Shown here: one piece after another, positions 7,763-9,709 of the stretch | Numbering within the stretch: position 1 is the stretch's first letter | Layout: every line of letters begins with the position of its first letter | From: an uncultured Clostridia bacterium | Lineage (GTDB): Bacteria; Bacillota; Clostridia; Christensenellales; Aristaeellaceae | NCBI GenBank assembly: GCA_937906775.1 | Contig: CALCUD010000017.1 | Coordinates: 1 to 9,709, forward strand | Direction of reading: 5' to 3' | DNA length: 9,709 nucleotides | Notes under the pieces: generated by a model | Seen by the model: the letters and a program-made list of their open reading frames with translations, nothing else | The model's database searches: none | Told to the model about the DNA's origin: nothing | Made by a program: the position numbers and the translations under genes

Positions 7763-9529
7763 ATGGCTGTCAATCCCACTGTGCTCTCCGCTGTATTCAG
7801 CGATGAAACATCCCTTTACAGGAATCCCTCCGAACCGGATCGGGGGGATTCCGTCCTTATCCGGATCCGGGTCGCGAAGGACAGCGCGAAACGGGTCGCG
7901 CTGGTGTTCACGTCGACGGACGTCGGCACGCTGATGAACCGCGCTTTTTCGGATGAATATTTTGACTGGTATGAGGCGCGGATCGTTCCGAATGACTCGG
8001 AGGTCGTATATCGCTTTCTGATCGAATGCACGGACGGAACGCTGATCGCCTACGACAAAAACGGAGCGAGAGCCTCGGAACAGGGCTTTCCGGAACTCAA
8101 CCTGAATTACGCTTTCCGGTTCACGCCGGGATTCCACGTCCCCGGATGGGCCAAAGGCGCCGTCCAGTACCAGATCTTTACCGACAGATTCTGCAACGGG
8201 GATCCCGCCAATGACGTGACGGACAACGAATACTACTATACCGTCGGCCATGCGAAGCATGTCGCGGACTGGTCCGCCTGCCCGACGGATACGGATATCC
8301 GTTCCTTTTACGGGGGAGACCTTCAGGGCATCATTGACAAGCTGGATTATCTTCAGGGCCTCGGTATTCAGGTCCTGTATCTGAACCCGATCTTTGTTTC
8401 GCCTTCCAGCCATAAATACGACTGCCAGGATTACGAGCATGTGGATCCGCATTTCGGCGTGATCACCGATGACATGGAACACGCGATGCAGAGCTGGGAA
8501 AAGCATAACGGCTTCGCGCCCCGTTATATCCGCCGGGTCACGAGCATGGAGAATCTCGAAAAGAGCGACGGCCTGTTCGCAAAGCTTTGCACGGAACTTC
8601 ACCGGCGGGGCATGCGCATCATTCTTGACGGCGTGTTCAACCATTGCGGCTCCTTCAACAAATGGATGGACTATGAAGGCATCTACATCGGGAAGGCGGG
8701 CTTCCTGCCGGGGGCTTACCAGAGCGGGCACAGCCCGTACAGGTCCTATTTCCGCTTCAACGATTCCGGAAGCGGAAGGGGACCGGCCTATGAAGGCTGG
8801 TGGGGCTACACCACCCTTCCGAAGCTGAATTATGAAGATTCGCCGGCGCTGCGGGAGGAGATCCTGAAGATCGCGGAAAAATGGGTCTCCCCGCCGTACA
8901 GCATTGACGGATGGCGGCTGGATGTGGCTGCGGATCTGGGACACAGCGAGGATTACAACCACGGCTTCTGGCGCGAATTCCGCAGCCGCGTCAAAGCAAT
9001 CAATCCGGACGCGATCATCATCGCGGAGCATTACGGCGACCCTTCCAAATGGCTGGAAGGGGATCAGTGGGATACCGTGATGAATGTGAATCTTCGTTCT
9101 GTGTTCATCTGCGCGAAAAATGCCTATCGTGTGATGAAAGAAAATGGCGGTGTATTGATCAATGCCGCATCTTATGCTGCGGTGATCGGCAGTGCAGGCA
9201 GCGGTGCCTATGCTGCCAGCAAATCTGCTGTTTATAGTCTGACCAAGACTCTGGCTGCCGAATTGGCACCTTACAGAATCCGCGTGAACGGCTTTATCCC
9301 CGGTGTCATTGAAACTGGCATGACGGCCGGTGTTGTAAGCGAGAAAGGTGATCAGCTGGTCAACCAGATTGCTTTGCATAAGCTGGGTCAGCCGGATGAT
9401 GTGGCTCGTGCGGTTGCTTTCCTGGCTTCTGATGCTGCTGATTATATTACCGGTACCTTTATTGAAATCTCCGGCGGTAAGTTCTGCGTACAGAATCCGG
9501 ACTATATGTATAAGAAGCTGGGGGTGTGA
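7763..9529 (+). CDS. Chimeric reading frame: GH13 alpha-glucan hydrolase N-part joined to SDR C-part
   Basis: The frame encodes 588 residues. Residues about 5-115 look like a CBM34-type N-terminal beta domain; from about 130 (VQYQIFTDRF) a GH13 barrel begins, as in neopullulanase/cyclomaltodextrinase enzymes that cut alpha-glucans in the cytoplasm (no signal peptide). GH13 region I is D289-GVFNH, region II is GWRLD387 (the nucleophile) and region III is AE422 (the acid/base). The barrel stops at residue 441, so region IV with the third catalytic Asp and the C-terminal domain are missing. From about residue 437 onward the protein is the C-half of an SDR: VNL-x-SVF, Ser470, Y483-AAS-K487 and the helix/strand tail to 588. 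The SDR cofactor-binding TGxxxGxG and NNAG blocks are absent. Neither enzyme is complete, so I expect no function as written. The GH13 part alone fits the upstream cluster. Confidence 0.85.
   Translation: MAVNPTVLSAVFSDETSLYRNPSEPDRGDSVLIRIRVAKDSAKRVALVFTSTDVGTLMNRAFSDEYFDWYEARIVPNDSEVVYRFLIECTDGTLIAYDKNGARASEQGFPELNLNYAFRFTPGFHVPGWAKGAVQYQIFTDRFCNGDPANDVTDNEYYYTVGHAKHVADWSACPTDTDIRSFYGGDLQGIIDKLDYLQGLGIQVLYLNPIFVSPSSHKYDCQDYEHVDPHFGVITDDMEHAMQSWEKHNGFAPRYIRRVTSMENLEKSDGLFAKLCTELHRRGMRIILDGVFNHCGSFNKWMDYEGIYIGKAGFLPGAYQSGHSPYRSYFRFNDSGSGRGPAYEGWWGYTTLPKLNYEDSPALREEILKIAEKWVSPPYSIDGWRLDVAADLGHSEDYNHGFWREFRSRVKAINPDAIIIAEHYGDPSKWLEGDQWDTVMNVNLRSVFICAKNAYRVMKENGGVLINAASYAAVIGSAGSGAYAASKSAVYSLTKTLAAELAPYRIRVNGFIPGVIETGMTAGVVSEKGDQLVNQIALHKLGQPDDVARAVAFLASDAADYITGTFIEISGGKFCVQNPDYMYKKLGV
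9068..9091 (+). other. GH13/SDR join point at a shared WDTVMN coding stretch
   Basis: Codons for W436, D437, T438, V439, M440 and N441 suit both proteins. Clostridial GH13 enzymes carry GDQWDTVMN before a Tyr-Asp, while many SDRs carry WD-x-V-(M/I)-x-VNL at the start of helix alpha-E. The sequence enters as GH13 and leaves as SDR with the frame kept. The codon style changes just after 9085, so the crossover is most likely within 9068-9085. This is the pattern expected from a misjoin, or a recombination, at a short identical stretch. The exact crossover base cannot be placed without the two parent sequences. Confidence 0.8.
9086..9529 (+). pseudogene. C-terminal fragment of a classical short-chain dehydrogenase/reductase
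   Basis: About 147 residues match the second half of a classical SDR (FabG-like oxidoreductase). The segment has VNL-x-SVF, the active-site Ser470, Tyr483 thirteen residues later and Lys487 (YxxxK), then RVN-x-F-x-PG, the LGQPDDVA block and the typical D-YITGT-x-x-x-x-GG end. The N-terminal Rossmann nucleotide-binding part, around 90-100 residues, is missing and replaced by GH13 sequence. The substrate is unknown. Ala codons favour GCT (10 of 22 by hand count) and Gly codons favour GGT (8 of 15), unlike the GCG/GGC/GGA style upstream. The original gene was probably complete in its source genome, so the truncation may be an assembly effect. Confidence 0.8.
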
Positions 9530-9531
9530 CT

Positions 9532-9709
9532 ATGAGCGAGAAACTGAATTTCAATTTGCCGGCACTGCTCTCCATGCATCGTTTCGGTGATATTTATGCG
9601 GATGCGATTGCTTCTGTGGAAAGCGAAAAGCAGGCTTTGGAATTTATCGCCGGCATAAAAAATAAAAATCCGCAGGCGCGGCATATAGTATACGCATATA
9701 TCCTGCGCG
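9532..9709 (+). CDS. Start of a YigZ/IMPACT-like (UPF0029) protein, cut by the window end
   Basis: ATG 9532 lies two bases after the SDR stop, with a weak G-rich ribosome site (GGGGG, 9520-9524), so it was probably co-transcribed with the SDR. The visible 59 residues include VESEKQALEFIAGIK and NPQARHIVYAYIL. These resemble the E-x-A-x-x-FI-x-x-I-(K/R) and A-(R/T)-H-x-x-(Y/S)-AY blocks of YigZ/IMPACT proteins, a widespread family of uncertain role linked to translation. The first 25 or so residues do not show the usual family N-terminus (a longer lead into a K-S-R/K-F-I motif). Either this is a divergent member or the N-terminal part comes from something else. Codon use is AT-richer than the upstream cluster, particularly at 9640-9700. 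Confidence 0.45.
   Translation, partial: MSEKLNFNLPALLSMHRFGDIYADAIASVESEKQALEFIAGIKNKNPQARHIVYAYILR

Noticed and set aside
8911..9237. Overlapping plus-strand frame of 108 residues across the join, considered as a sign of a frameshift
   Set aside because: The GH13 motifs before the join and the SDR motifs after it are both in the same frame, so no frameshift is needed.
7514..9379. A 621-residue open frame on the minus strand
   Set aside because: It is in register opposite the GH13/SDR frame and continues across the chimeric join; the same codon-avoidance effect explains it.
7763..9529. A genuine bifunctional GH13-SDR enzyme
   Set aside because: Both halves lack essential parts (GH13 region IV; SDR nucleotide-binding half), and composition changes exactly at the join.

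Overview
The window looks like a metagenomic contig from a fairly GC-rich gut or rumen Clostridia-type Firmicute. I infer this from the strong AGGAGG-type ribosome sites, a lipoprotein signal with Cys21, MBG/MucBP surface-protein repeats, a cytosolic LacI-like sensor fused to GGDEF, and an intracellular GH13 enzyme of the neopullulanase type. The lineage is an inference; no rRNA or other marker gene is present.

Layout, all on the + strand. (1) Bases 1-3789 hold the 3' part of a very large secreted repeat protein. It has at least 13 MBG-type beta repeats, two MucBP-like modules and a short tail with no cell-wall anchor. (2) Bases 3811-3846 hold a strong intrinsic terminator with a C(UUCG)G tetraloop. 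(3) Bases 3919-9085 form a tight cluster: an oligopeptide-type solute-binding lipoprotein, a soluble LacI-sensor/diguanylate cyclase, and the first three quarters of a GH13 alpha-glucan hydrolase. The likely theme is sensing and use of an extracellular nutrient with c-di-GMP output. No permease or ATPase gene is visible.

(4) At about 9068-9091 the GH13 reading frame runs without a break into the C-terminal half of a short-chain dehydrogenase/reductase (SDR). The join falls on the residues WDTVMN, which suit both families at that point. Codon use changes sharply at the same place: Gly GGT is about 1 of 35 before the join and 8 of 15 after it. Both enzymes lose essential parts. The simplest reading is a chimeric assembly join or a recombination between unrelated sequences at a short shared stretch, not a working bifunctional enzyme. 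(5) Bases 9532-9709 start a further gene, cut by the window end, that resembles the YigZ/IMPACT family. It belongs to the post-join segment.

I found no RNA genes, CRISPR arrays, insertion sequences or origins. The sequence-supported anomalies are the GH13/SDR join and its foreign-looking tail. The most interesting intact biology is the solute-binding protein / soluble sensor-GGDEF / glucan hydrolase cluster.
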